Source of the DNA: an uncultured Steroidobacter sp.
GTDB lineage: Bacteria > Pseudomonadota > Gammaproteobacteria > Steroidobacterales > Steroidobacteraceae
Direction of reading: 5' to 3'
DNA length: 64,000 bases
Assembly (NCBI RefSeq): GCF_937958065.1
Contig: NZ_CALFXI010000047.1
Location: forward strand, 1-64,000
The notes beneath the pieces were generated by a model. That model was not told where the DNA came from. It worked only from the letters and a program-made list of their open reading frames with translations, and did no database searches. A program made the translations under genes and the position numbers. Positions within the stretch are counted from its first letter, which is position 1; every line of letters begins with the position of its first letter. This document shows, one piece after another, positions 17,297 to 26,181 of the stretch.

Positions 17297-17889
17297 GACT
17301 GACGGCGCCACACGAGCAGCCGGTTGTTGGCCGGCATCGTGTGGTCCTGCACCAGCTTGCAGCCGACGCCCTGCGCCAGCCGATCGACGGCTTCGAAATC
17401 GCGAATGCCGCTCAGTGGCGAGCGTTGTTTCAACCAGCCATCGAATGCGCGGTTGCTGTCGCTCGTGTAGGCGCCGTTGTAATTGAAAGGACCGTAGACG
17501 GCGAGGATGCCGCCGGGCTCCAGCACCCGGCCGACGCCTTCGAAAAACCGCTCCACCGCCGACCAAGGCATGATGTGCAGCGAGTTCGCGCTGAACACTG
17601 CGTCGAAGCTCCCATCCGGCCACTTGCCTGTGACGTCCAGCGTGAGCGGTGCCGGCAGGTTCGGCAGAGCGGCTTCGTCCAGCCACATGCGGATGCCGGG
17701 CAGATTTTCCGCAACGTCCGATGTTTGCCAGGTCGCATGCGGGAACGCCGCGGCGAAGTGGACGGCGTGCTGCCCGGTACCGCTGCCGATCTCCAGCACT
17801 CGACGCCGATCCGGGAAATACTGGCGCAGGACCTCGAGGATCGGGTCCTGGTTGCGCTCGCAAGCGGGCGCGAAGGGTTTGGAGAACAT
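17293..17889 (-). CDS. DUF938-family SAM-dependent methyltransferase
   Basis: The 198-residue protein has a class I methyltransferase motif I (VLEIGSGTGQHAVHFA), and the family-specific PFAPACERNQDPI, SANSLHIMPW and FNYNGAYTSDSNRAFD segments of DUF938. The substrate is unknown. The 3' end overlaps the convergent aldehyde dehydrogenase by four bases, so the genes have no terminator between them. The 259 bases upstream, before the asparaginase-type gene, contain no recognisable gene. Confidence 0.9.
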   Translation of the reverse strand: MFSKPFAPACERNQDPILEVLRQYFPDRRRVLEIGSGTGQHAVHFAAAFPHATWQTSDVAENLPGIRMWLDEAALPNLPAPLTLDVTGKWPDGSFDAVFSANSLHIMPWSAVERFFEGVGRVLEPGGILAVYGPFNYNGAYTSDSNRAFDGWLKQRSPLSGIRDFEAVDRLAQGVGCKLVQDHTMPANNRLLVWRRQS

Positions 17890-18148
17890 GACGGGCGAGC
17901 CCCCAGCAGCAAGATTCGTGCAGCCAGTCTATGCGAGTCCCGCCTGGCGCACGGAAGAACAGCCGGACTGGCGGAATTTCATCTCGACGGCACCGATGCG
18001 ACGCTCAGTTACCGCAGCCTATTCTCCTCGGTTGCAGATTTCCTGCTTTGTCCGAGATCGCGCACAGCCATGCAAATGAGTGCACATGGTTCGCGCCTGG
18101 AGGGCGGATGCTCTACGATCTCGTGTCCGGCACTTCGATGGAGCATTT

Positions 18149-19195
18149 GTGAGAACATCGGTACGAGCAGCCTGGTTGGCTGCGCTGGTCGTGGGTGTGG
18201 CCATGGCGGCTGAAGCGGGACCGCGTTGGGCGATCGTCGTGCACGGTGGTGCGGGCGTGATCGAGCGTCAGGAACTGACCGCCGAGCAGGAGCACGCGTA
18301 TCGCGAGGCGATGCGTAAGGTGACCGAACGGGGCGCCCGGCTGCTTGCGGCCAACAAGCCGGCGCTGGATGTGATCGAAGCGACCATCGGCATGATGGAA
18401 GACGACCCGTTGTTCAACGCCGGTCGTGGCGCCGTGTTCACGGCGCAGGGGCGCAACGAGCTGGATGCCGCCATCATGGACGGCAAAACGTTGAAAGCCG
18501 GCGCGGTGGCCGCGGTGACGCGCACTCGTCATCCCATCTCATTGGCACGTCGTGTGGCCGAGGCTTCACCTCACGTGATGCTGGTTGGAGTGGGCGCCGA
18601 CGAGTTCTCCCAACAGCAAGGGCTCGAGCAGGTCGAGCCCGGCTGGTTCTATACGCAGCGCCGCTGGGATGCGCTCATCAAATATCTGCAAACAAACAAA
18701 CTGCCGGTGCCGGCCAGGCCGTCCGGCATCCAGAACGCCGATCCGGCCAAGGGGCTGGCGCATGACGAAGGCAAGAAGGGCACTGTCGGCGTCGTCGTGC
18801 TGGACATGTCCGGGAACGTCGCGGCGGGCACTTCCACCGGCGGCACCACGGGCAAGCGCTGGGGGCGTGTCGGCGACAGTCCGATCATCGGCGCCGGCAC
18901 GTATGCCTCCAATCGATCCTGTGCCGTGTCGGCCACCGGCACCGGCGAATATTTCATTCGCCTCGCGGTCGCGCACGAGATCTGCTCGCTGGTGCGCCAT
19001 CGCGGCATGAGCCTGCAAGCCGCGGCCGATGAAGTGATCCAGAAACAACTCACGGCCTTGCAGGGCGATGGCGGCGTGATCGCCGTCGCGCCGGACGGTC
19101 AAATGGCGTGGAGCTTCAATACCTCGGGAATGTATCGTGCGCGAGCGGCCGAGGGGCAGCCGTTGACCATCGGCATCTTCAAGGATGAGAAGTAA
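18149..19195 (+). CDS. Exported isoaspartyl peptidase / L-asparaginase (Ntn hydrolase)
   Basis: The 348-residue product is the plant-type asparaginase family. I place the start at the GTG at 18149, with GGAG five bases upstream, because it opens directly on a signal peptide (VRTSVRAAWLAALVVGVAMAAEA); the in-frame ATGs further upstream would add a non-signal stretch. Conserved parts are IVVHGGAGVI, PLFNAGRGAVFT and KGTVGVVVLD, in which T212 is the residue exposed by autocleavage, plus GGTTGKRWGRVGDSPIIGAG. The enzyme splits isoaspartyl dipeptides or asparagine in the periplasm. It ends before a TetR gene on the other strand. Confidence 0.9.
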   Translation: MRTSVRAAWLAALVVGVAMAAEAGPRWAIVVHGGAGVIERQELTAEQEHAYREAMRKVTERGARLLAANKPALDVIEATIGMMEDDPLFNAGRGAVFTAQGRNELDAAIMDGKTLKAGAVAAVTRTRHPISLARRVAEASPHVMLVGVGADEFSQQQGLEQVEPGWFYTQRRWDALIKYLQTNKLPVPARPSGIQNADPAKGLAHDEGKKGTVGVVVLDMSGNVAAGTSTGGTTGKRWGRVGDSPIIGAGTYASNRSCAVSATGTGEYFIRLAVAHEICSLVRHRGMSLQAAADEVIQKQLTALQGDGGVIAVAPDGQMAWSFNTSGMYRARAAEGQPLTIGIFKDEK

Positions 19196-19229
19196 CCCGC
19201 TGCGCCCCGTAGCGCAGCGTTCGGCGGGT
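19195..19229. terminator. Nested hairpin between convergent asparaginase and TetR genes
   Basis: GCTGCGC at 19199-19205 pairs with GCGCAGC at 19212-19218, and the outer ACCCGC (19195-19200) can pair with GCGGGT (19224-19229). The element sits exactly between two convergent stop codons and could end both transcripts, although no long T-run follows. Confidence 0.5.
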
Positions 19230-19882
19230 CAACGCGGCTGCAAGCCCAGCTCGAACAATTCAATGAAGCGCAGCGCGATCTCGGCGGCCGCGAGCTGATC
19301 GTCGCTGCGATACCAGTGCGCGATCCAATTCAGTGCACCGGCCAGCGCGAACGCCGTCATCTTCTCGTCGCAGGGACGAATCGAGCCGTCGCTGACACCG
19401 GCGCGGATCAGGCTGCGCAACCCCTGGTCGATCTCGGATTTGAGCGCCTTGACCTTGCGGCTCATGGTCGGGCTGAGGTCCTGGTTCTCGGCCTGTACCA
19501 TGCACCAGCCGAAGTCCGAAGTGATGGCTTCCGCATAACGCATGATCACCGCCGCCAGGCGCTCGCGTCCGGTGGTGGTCGATTCTCGCTGTTCCTCGAT
19601 GCCGTCCATGATCAGCTTCAGACCGGCGCGGAAGCATTCGAACAGCAGCTGTTCCTTGTTTTCGACGTAGTGATAGACCGTCGGCTTGGTGACGTTCAGC
19701 GCGCTGGCGATGTCGTCCAGCGAGGTATTGTGATAGCCGCGTTCGCGGAACGCCTTGGCGGCGGTCATGATGACCGCGTCGCGCTTGCGCTCGCGATCCC
19801 GCACCCGGGCGCCGACCGAAGCCCAGAGGGCCGGGCCGCTGGCCCGTTGCGGAATGTTCTTGCGCGCCTGTCGACCTGCCAC
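19229..19882 (-). CDS. TetR/AcrR-family transcriptional repressor
   Basis: After a basic 30-residue extension the N-terminal helix-turn-helix domain is clear: VIMTAAKAFRERGYHNTSLDDIASALNVTKPTVYHYVENKEQLLFECF. The remaining 130 residues are the helical ligand-binding domain. The gene is divergent from icmF, and the 167 bases between carry a good promoter for icmF with a 20-base dyad at 19991-20010 placed over the transcription start. The likely ligand is an acyl-CoA made or used by the icmF operon, which is an inference from context. The start codon at 19882 may be a little upstream of the true one. Confidence 0.92.
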   Translation of the reverse strand: MAGRQARKNIPQRASGPALWASVGARVRDRERKRDAVIMTAAKAFRERGYHNTSLDDIASALNVTKPTVYHYVENKEQLLFECFRAGLKLIMDGIEEQRESTTTGRERLAAVIMRYAEAITSDFGWCMVQAENQDLSPTMSRKVKALKSEIDQGLRSLIRAGVSDGSIRPCDEKMTAFALAGALNWIAHWYRSDDQLAAAEIALRFIELFELGLQPR

Positions 19883-19951
19883 CGGGGAACTGCTCCTGAC
19901 TCGAGGGGAGGCCGGATCATAACGTGAGCCGGCGCTGCACCGGGCGCCCGA

Positions 19952-19981
19952 TTGACCCGGTGGGGTCGGGCTAAATATACT
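19952..19981 (+). promoter_or_regulatory. Sigma70-type promoter for icmF
   Basis: TTGACC at 19952-19957 and TATACT at 19976-19981 are separated by 18 bases, a good match to -35 and -10 elements. Transcription would begin near 19988, about 60 bases before the icmF start codon. Confidence 0.7.
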
Positions 19982-19990
19982 CGCGGGTAA

Positions 19991-20010
19991 ATTAGAGTGC
20001 CAGCTTTAAT
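19991..20010. promoter_or_regulatory. Candidate TetR operator
   Basis: ATTAGAG (19991-19997) and CTTTAAT (20004-20010) form an inverted repeat with one mismatch around TGCCAG. It starts just after the predicted transcription start, where a bound repressor would block the polymerase, and the adjacent divergent gene encodes a TetR protein. Confidence 0.6.
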
Positions 20011-20049
20011 CTGCCCCCGGAATACCTTCGATTCGCCCCGAGGCGACCC

Positions 20050-23000
20050 ATGAATACAGCCGCTGTCCTGCCTTTCCGTGCCGATAACCGAGCGACCCGT
20101 CCCGAGTCGCAGCCGCTGCGCTTCGTCAGCGCCGCGTCGTTGTTCGACGGTCACGACGCCGCCATCAACATGATCCGCCGCCTGTTGCAGGCGCATGGTG
20201 CGGAGGTGGTGCATCTCGGACATAACCGCAGCGTCGCGGATATCGTGCGCGCGGCGATCCAGGAAGACGCCGATGGCATCGCGGTGTCGTCCTACCAGGG
20301 TGGACACAACGAATACTTCGCCTACATGGTCGACATGCTGCGCGAGCAGGGCGTCGAGCACATTCGCGTCATCGTCGGCGGCGGCGGCACGATCGCTCCG
20401 CATGAAGTCGAGGCGCTCGAAAAGCACGGCGTGGAAAAGATCTACACGCCGGAAGACGGCCGCCGCATGGGTCTGGACGGAATGATCGACGACGTGTTCA
20501 AGCGTGTCGCAGCTTCCGCCAAGCCGAGCTATACGTTCGGCCCCGGCAGCTCGCTCGATCCGCGCGATCATCATCAGCTCGCGCAGGCCATCTCTCTGCT
20601 CGAAGGCAGCAGTGCAGACGATCCGGCCAGCCAGGAAATGCGCAAAGCGATCGCGAAGGTACAGGGCGGCGCTCCGGTCATCGGTCTCACCGGCACGGGC
20701 GGCGCCGGTAAATCCAGCCTCAACGACGAGCTGCTGCAACGGTTCGTGCGCCATTTCCCGGATCGCAATATCGCGGTCGTGGCCATGGATCCGACCCGTC
20801 GCCGCTCGGGCGGCGCGCTGCTGGGCGATCGCATCCGCATGAACTCGCTGGCGGCGCCGAACGTGTTCATGCGTTCGCTCGCGACCCGTCGCCAGAATCT
20901 CGCGACCAGCGCCGTGCTGAAAGACGTCATCGGCCTGCTGCGGCTGGCGCAGTTCGATCTGATCATCGTCGAGACCGCCGGCATCGGCCAGTCGGACACC
21001 GAGATCACCGATATGGTCGACGTGTCCGCGTATGTGATGACCAGCGAATACGGCGCGGCCAGCCAGCTCGAGAAGATCGACATGCTGGATTTCGCCGATG
21101 TGGTCGTGCTGAACAAGTTCGAGAAGCGCGGCGCCGAGGATGCGCTGCGCGACGTGCGCAAGCAGTGGCGTCGCAACCATCCCGATCGCGCGCGGCTGCC
21201 GGATGAGGAGGTGCCGGTATTTCCGACCATCGCCAGCCGCTTCAACGATCCTGGCGTCAATCACCTGTTCGCGCAGTTGTGCAAGCTCGTCAACGAGAAG
21301 CGTCCGGACCTGAAGGACCGTCCGTGGTCGCCCGGCGACGTCGGGCCGGTCAAGTTCGTGTCGCGCGATCCGCTGATCCCGGGCACGCGCAGCCGCTATC
21401 TTGCCGAAATCGCCACTGCGGGCCGCAAAGCCCGAGCGGAAATCGAGGCGGCCGTGGACGCGGCGCGACGCGCGTCGGGCCTGTATGAATCATTGCGCGC
21501 TTTGCATGACGCACGCCTGCCCGAACCGTTGGATCGCTTCCCGGAAGAGGCGCTCAACGACGAATCCGTGGACGCGACTCGTCGCGAGCTGCGCGCCGCT
21601 TACAACGAGGCGCTCGATAAAATCGGCGCGGAGGGCGTCGGCGAGCTGAGGCGCTGGCCGCAGCGGGTCAAGGGCGTCACTGACGAGAAGTATTCGTACA
21701 AGGTGCGCGACAAGGTCGTGACCGGCGACAACTACGTCACGTCGTTGAGCGGCAATCAGATGTCGAAGATCGCCGTGCCGCGCTTCAAGGACTGGGGCGA
21801 GACGCTGCATTTCATCCTTTCCGAGAATCTGCCGGGCAGCTATCCGTACACCGGCGGCGTGTATCCCTATCGCCGCGAGGAAGAAGATCCGATCCGCATG
21901 TTCGCGGGCGAGGGCGGGCCGGAGCGTACCAATCGCCGCTTCCACTATCTGGCCAGCGGCGGCGGGGCGACGCGTCTGTCGACGGCATTCGATTCGACGA
22001 CGCTGTATGGCGAAGATCCTGACACGCGTCCGGACATCTACGGCCGCACCGGCAACTCGGGCGTGTCGATCGCGACGCTCGACGACATGAAGAAGCTGTA
22101 TTCCGGCTTCGATCTGTGCGCCCCGACCACGTCCGTGTCCATGACCATCAATGGCCCGGCGCCGATGCTGCTCGCCATGTTCATGAACACGGCGATCGAT
22201 CAGCGCGTGGAACGTTTCCTGCGCGCCGAAGGGCGCTGGCAGGCGGCGGAACAGCGCATTGCCGAGCTGCGCAAGGAGATGAGCGCCAAGGGGCTGGATC
22301 TGGCGAAGTACAACGGCGACCTGCCGCAAGGCCACGACGGCTCGGGCATTGCGCTGTTGGGCATCACCAGCGATCAGCTGATCGCGCCCGGTGTGTTGAG
22401 CGCCGAGGAGCACGCCAGGCTGCGTGCCGAAGCGATGTCACAAGTCCGCGGCACGGTGCAGGCCGACATCCTCAAGGAGGATCAGGCGCAGAACACCTGC
22501 ATCTTCTCCACCGAATTCGCACTGCGCATGATGGGCGACGTGCAGCAGTTCTTCATCGACAACAAGGTGCGGAACTTCTATTCCGTGTCCATTTCCGGTT
22601 ATCACATCGCCGAGGCCGGGGCGAACCCGATCAGCCAGCTGGCGTTCACGCTCTCCAACGGCTTCACCATCGTCGAGTACTACCTGGCGCGCGGCATGAA
22701 GATCGACGACTTCGCGCCCAACCTGTCGTTCTTCTTCTCCAACGGCATGGATCCGGAGTACGCCGTGATCGGTCGCGTTGCCCGTCGTATCTGGGCGCGT
22801 GCGATGCGTGACCTGTACGGCGCCGGCCCGCGCAGCCAGATGTTGAAGTATCACGTGCAAACGTCCGGCCGCTCGTTGCACGCGCAGGAAATTCAGTTCA
22901 ACGACATTCGTACCACGCTGCAGGCGATGTACGCGCTGTTCGACAACTGCAACTCGCTGCACACCAACGCTTATGACGAAGCGCTCACGACGCCGACGGA

Positions 23001-23550
23001 AGAGAGCGTGCGCCGCGCGGTGGCCATCCAGCTCATCATCAACAAGGAGCTGGGCCTGAACAACAACCAGAATCCCTGGCAGGGCTCGTTCTTCCTCGAA
23101 CAGCTCACCGACCTGGTGGAAGAGGCCGTGTATCGCGAGTTCGAATCGTTGTCCGAGCGCGGCGGCGTGCTCGGCGCCATGGAGACGATGTATCAGCGCG
23201 GCAAGATCCAGGAAGAGAGCATGTATTACGAGAAGCGCAAGCACGATGGCTCGCTGCCGCTGATCGGCGTGAACACCTTCCTGTCCGCGACCGATTCGAA
23301 CGAAGCCGCCAAGGGCGTGGCGTTGATTCGCTCCACCGACGAAGAGAAGGACTTCCAGGTCGCGGCCGTGAAGTCCTTCCAGCAGCGCAATGCGGCCCAT
23401 ACCGCAGATGCCCTACGCAACCTGCAGAAGGTCGCCACGTCGGGCGGCAACGTCTTTGCCGAGCTGATGAACGCGGTTAAGGTATGTTCCCTCGGCCAGA
23501 TCTCCCGCGCGCTGTACGAAGTCGGCGGGCAGTATCGCCGCAGCATGTAA
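20050..23550 (+). CDS. icmF: Fused isobutyryl-CoA mutase with built-in G-protein chaperone
   Basis: The 1,166-residue protein has three parts in the IcmF order. A B12-binding domain (residues about 25-160) has DGHD with the cobalt ligand H35. A MeaB-like GTPase follows, with P-loop GLTGTGGAGKSS (K221) and LNKFEKRG. The rest is an acyl-CoA mutase barrel, with RMFAGEGGPERTNRRFHYL in place of the methylmalonyl-CoA mutase substrate pocket, and HAQEIQFNDIRTTLQAMYAL. It interconverts isobutyryl-CoA and n-butyryl-CoA using adenosylcobalamin; some relatives act on pivalyl-CoA. An acyl-CoA dehydrogenase gene follows 24 bases later. It is slightly longer than the 1,090-1,100 residues I expect, mostly from N-terminal and linker segments. 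Confidence 0.95.
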   Translation: MNTAAVLPFRADNRATRPESQPLRFVSAASLFDGHDAAINMIRRLLQAHGAEVVHLGHNRSVADIVRAAIQEDADGIAVSSYQGGHNEYFAYMVDMLREQGVEHIRVIVGGGGTIAPHEVEALEKHGVEKIYTPEDGRRMGLDGMIDDVFKRVAASAKPSYTFGPGSSLDPRDHHQLAQAISLLEGSSADDPASQEMRKAIAKVQGGAPVIGLTGTGGAGKSSLNDELLQRFVRHFPDRNIAVVAMDPTRRRSGGALLGDRIRMNSLAAPNVFMRSLATRRQNLATSAVLKDVIGLLRLAQFDLIIVETAGIGQSDTEITDMVDVSAYVMTSEYGAASQLEKIDMLDFADVVVLNKFEKRGAEDALRDVRKQWRRNHPDRARLPDEEVPVFPTIASRFNDPGVNHLFAQLCKLVNEKRPDLKDRPWSPGDVGPVKFVSRDPLIPGTRSRYLAEIATAGRKARAEIEAAVDAARRASGLYESLRALHDARLPEPLDRFPEEALNDESVDATRRELRAAYNEALDKIGAEGVGELRRWPQRVKGVTDEKYSYKVRDKVVTGDNYVTSLSGNQMSKIAVPRFKDWGETLHFILSENLPGSYPYTGGVYPYRREEEDPIRMFAGEGGPERTNRRFHYLASGGGATRLSTAFDSTTLYGEDPDTRPDIYGRTGNSGVSIATLDDMKKLYSGFDLCAPTTSVSMTINGPAPMLLAMFMNTAIDQRVERFLRAEGRWQAAEQRIAELRKEMSAKGLDLAKYNGDLPQGHDGSGIALLGITSDQLIAPGVLSAEEHARLRAEAMSQVRGTVQADILKEDQAQNTCIFSTEFALRMMGDVQQFFIDNKVRNFYSVSISGYHIAEAGANPISQLAFTLSNGFTIVEYYLARGMKIDDFAPNLSFFFSNGMDPEYAVIGRVARRIWARAMRDLYGAGPRSQMLKYHVQTSGRSLHAQEIQFNDIRTTLQAMYALFDNCNSLHTNAYDEALTTPTEESVRRAVAIQLIINKELGLNNNQNPWQGSFFLEQLTDLVEEAVYREFESLSERGGVLGAMETMYQRGKIQEESMYYEKRKHDGSLPLIGVNTFLSATDSNEAAKGVALIRSTDEEKDFQVAAVKSFQQRNAAHTADALRNLQKVATSGGNVFAELMNAVKVCSLGQISRALYEVGGQYRRSM

Positions 23551-23574
23551 CGACCAGCCAAGACACCGACTGCC

Positions 23575-25347
23575 ATGTACAAAGCACCTCTGAAAGAACT
23601 GCGCTTCGCCATTCATCGACTGATCGGCGATCAGCGTCTGGTCGGACTGTCCGGCCTGCCCGACTACTCCACCGAGTTTGCGGACGCGGTGCTCGAGGAA
23701 GCGGCCCGCTTTGCCGAGGGCGTGCTCGATCCCATCAATCGGATCGGCGATCGCACCGGCGCGAAGTGGACCGCCGAAGGCGTGCGCATGCCGGCCGAGT
23801 TCAAGGCCGCGTATGCCAGGTTCGTCGAGGGCGGCTGGACGCAGTTGCGCGCCGAACCGGAGTTCGGCGGCCAGGGCGCGCCCATCATGCTGGGCACGGC
23901 CGTGGAAGAGCTGTGGGCGTCGTCGAATCTGGCGTTCAAGCTGTGCCCCATGCTCACGCAGGGCGCGGTCGAGGCCATCAATCAAGCCGGCTCGCAGGCG
24001 CAGAAAGAAAAGTATCTGCCCAAGATGATCAGCGGCGAATGGACCGGCACGATGAATCTCACCGAGCCGCAGGCGGGTTCCGATCTGGCTGCCATCCGTA
24101 CTCGCGCCGTGCAGGAAGGCGATCATTATCGCCTGTACGGCCAGAAGATCTTCATCACCTACGGCGATCACGACTACACCTCGAACATCATTCACATGGT
24201 GCTCGCGCGCATCGAAGGCGCGCCGGCCGGCGTGCGCGGCATTTCGTTGTTCATCGTGCCGAAGGTGCTGGTGAACGAGGACGGCAGTCTGGGTGCGCCC
24301 AACGATGTGCGCTGTGTCTCCATCGAGCACAAGCTCGGCATTCACGGCAGCCCGACCTGCGTGCTGTCGTATGGGGATAAGGAAGGCGCGGTCGGTTACC
24401 TGGTCGGCGAAGAGAATCGCGGCCTGGAATACATGTTCATCATGATGAACGCCGCGCGTCTGTCGGTCGGTCTGGAAGGCTATGCGCTCGCCGAGCGTGC
24501 CTATCAGCAGGCGCTCGAGTATTCGCGTACGCGCGTGCAGGGCAAGCCGAAGACCAGGAATGTTCCGGAAGGCGCGAAGGTCGCGCCGATCGCGTATCAC
24601 CCCGATGTGAAGCGCATGCTGCTGACCCAGAAGGCATACACCGATGCGGCGCGAGCTGTCGCGCTGTACGCAGCGATGCAGCTGGATTTGGGCAAGCATC
24701 TGCCCGAGGGCGAGGAAAAGGCGAAGGCGCAGGCTCGTGGCGAGTTGCTGATCCCGATCGTGAAGGGCTGGTCCACCGAGCTGGGCGTGTCGATGGCGTC
24801 GCTGGGCGTGCAGGTGCACGGTGGCATGGGCTTCATCGAAGAGACCGGCGCCGCGCAGATCCTCCGCGACTCGCGTATCGCGCCTATCTACGAAGGCACC
24901 ACGGGCATTCAGGCGGGCGATCTGGTCGGCCGCAAGGTTGGCCGTGACAACGGCGCGGCGATGAATGCACTGATCGCCGATATGCAGGCGGAGCTCGAGA
25001 AGATTTCATCGAGCGATGCAGGTGTCGCTGCAAGCAAGGCCGCTGCACTGGGAGCTGTCGCTGCGTTGAAGGACGCGACGGCGGCTGTGCTGAAGGATCC
25101 GGAGGGCGCGCTGGCGATTTGCGTGCCTTATTTGATGCTCGGTGGCGTCGCCATCGGCGGCTGGCTCACCGCGAAGGCGCACGATCTGGCGGTTCGCGAA
25201 TCGTCCTCGGATCCGGAGTTCTTCGCCGCCAAACAGCAGATCGCGCGTTTCTATGCGGCGAATCTGTTGCCGGAAGCGCAGACGCTGGCGCGTGTCGTGA
25301 AGCAGGGCGCGGCGTCGATTCTGGAAGCGGATCCGGCGAAGCTGTAA
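23575..25347 (+). CDS. Acyl-CoA dehydrogenase
   Basis: This 590-residue flavoprotein introduces a double bond into an acyl-CoA thioester. It shows the N-terminal segment of long acyl-CoA dehydrogenases (MYKAPLKELRFAIHRLIG), the FAD-binding MNLTEPQAGSDLAAIRT, the middle-domain GQKIFITYGDHDY, the catalytic region GGMGFIEETGAAQILRDSRIAPIYEGTTGIQ, and a C-terminal extra helical domain of about 120 residues. Cotranscribed with icmF, it probably oxidises the butyryl-CoA made by the mutase or the isobutyryl-CoA that feeds it. A GC-rich hairpin at 25367 follows. Confidence 0.92.
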   Translation: MYKAPLKELRFAIHRLIGDQRLVGLSGLPDYSTEFADAVLEEAARFAEGVLDPINRIGDRTGAKWTAEGVRMPAEFKAAYARFVEGGWTQLRAEPEFGGQGAPIMLGTAVEELWASSNLAFKLCPMLTQGAVEAINQAGSQAQKEKYLPKMISGEWTGTMNLTEPQAGSDLAAIRTRAVQEGDHYRLYGQKIFITYGDHDYTSNIIHMVLARIEGAPAGVRGISLFIVPKVLVNEDGSLGAPNDVRCVSIEHKLGIHGSPTCVLSYGDKEGAVGYLVGEENRGLEYMFIMMNAARLSVGLEGYALAERAYQQALEYSRTRVQGKPKTRNVPEGAKVAPIAYHPDVKRMLLTQKAYTDAARAVALYAAMQLDLGKHLPEGEEKAKAQARGELLIPIVKGWSTELGVSMASLGVQVHGGMGFIEETGAAQILRDSRIAPIYEGTTGIQAGDLVGRKVGRDNGAAMNALIADMQAELEKISSSDAGVAASKAAALGAVAALKDATAAVLKDPEGALAICVPYLMLGGVAIGGWLTAKAHDLAVRESSSDPEFFAAKQQIARFYAANLLPEAQTLARVVKQGAASILEADPAKL

Positions 25348-25366
25348 TCGCAAGACTCACCGCTTG

Positions 25367-25393
25367 GGCCCCCTCCCGTGCAGGGAGGGGGCC
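25367..25393. terminator. GC-rich hairpin after the icmF operon
   Basis: GGCCCCCTCCC (25367-25377) pairs perfectly with GGGAGGGGGCC (25383-25393) around a five-base loop. It sits 20 bases after the acyl-CoA dehydrogenase stop and before the convergent bioD gene, so it may serve both directions. It lacks a T-run. Confidence 0.65.
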
Positions 25394-25465
25394 AACGATC
25401 AGGCCCGCTCAGCTCGCCTGGCAGGTCGTCGGCGACGGAGCGCGATGTTCCGCGTCCTCAATCCA

Positions 25466-26161
25466 TCAGCCGCACGTCAACGCGCGCGCCGAGCCTTGAT
25501 TGGTGTTCTTCTGGCACGCCCTTTCGATCGCGACGGCCAGAGAATGCACGTCGGTGATCACAGTGAGCCGGTCCTGCTCGATCAGCCAGCGCCGGTTCAG
25601 CTCGTGCAGCGGGTCGTCCGGATTGAAGCGGTTCAAATAAACGAGGGTGGGCGTGGGGCTGGTAGCGGCCAGCGTGAGGCGCACGGCATTGATGGTGCCC
25701 AGCTTCGCATCGGCGACCAGCAGCATCTGATCCACTTGCAGACGACGCAGCAGTTCCAGGCTGTCGCCATCGCAAGCCAGCGGCGAGCGCACGCCGCCGA
25801 CCGTTTCGACGAAGCCCATGTCCACCGCCGCGGGCCAGCGGATTTCGTTCACGATCTCTGACATCCACACCGGGCTGCGCCCGAGTGCGTCGGCCGCCAT
25901 CGGCGGCGCGAGCGCGATCGGGTACCAGCGATGAGCAGGACAGATGTCCGTCACTTCTTCGCCGCTCGCCCCGGCGAGGCGAGCGGCATCGGTGTCGATC
26001 TCATCCGGCCCATAGGATTGCACCGGTTTACGCGCGGCCACGCGTGAGCCGCGCAGCTTCAGCGTTGCCAGCAGCTGCGCGGTCACCCAGGTCTTGCCTA
26101 CTTCCGTGTTCGTCCCGATCACACCAATCAATAGGGAAGGTCTGGAATCCATCAGAGTCAT
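25466..26161 (-). CDS. bioD: Dethiobiotin synthetase
   Basis: The enzyme closes the ureido ring of dethiobiotin from 7,8-diaminopelargonate, CO2 and ATP. The 231-residue protein has the BioD P-loop GTNTEVGKTWVTAQLL, KPVQSYGPDEIDTDA, and the biotin-family segments FVETVGGVRSPLACDG and LVADAKLGTINAVRLTL. The ATG at 26161 is preferred; an upstream in-frame TTG is possible and a further ATG lies nine bases in. It is the third gene of bioA-bioF-bioD, starting 20 bases after the bioF stop. Length is normal for the family. Confidence 0.93.
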   Translation of the reverse strand: MTLMDSRPSLLIGVIGTNTEVGKTWVTAQLLATLKLRGSRVAARKPVQSYGPDEIDTDAARLAGASGEEVTDICPAHRWYPIALAPPMAADALGRSPVWMSEIVNEIRWPAAVDMGFVETVGGVRSPLACDGDSLELLRRLQVDQMLLVADAKLGTINAVRLTLAATSPTPTLVYLNRFNPDDPLHELNRRWLIEQDRLTVITDVHSLAVAIERACQKNTNQGSARALTCG

Positions 26162-26181
26162 GCGTCTCAAGCGATTTCGAG

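Noticed and set aside
15872..17863. A 663-residue open frame on the minus strand opposite the aldehyde dehydrogenase
   Set aside because: The + strand encodes a convincing ALDH7 enzyme with all motifs; the antisense frame is arginine-rich and has no domain.
17931..18152. Fragment LAEFHLDGTDATLSYR upstream of the asparaginase-type gene, which looked like the start of an N-acetyltransferase
   Set aside because: The similarity is short, the frame is interrupted by the next gene, and no further acetyltransferase motif follows; chance resemblance is likely.
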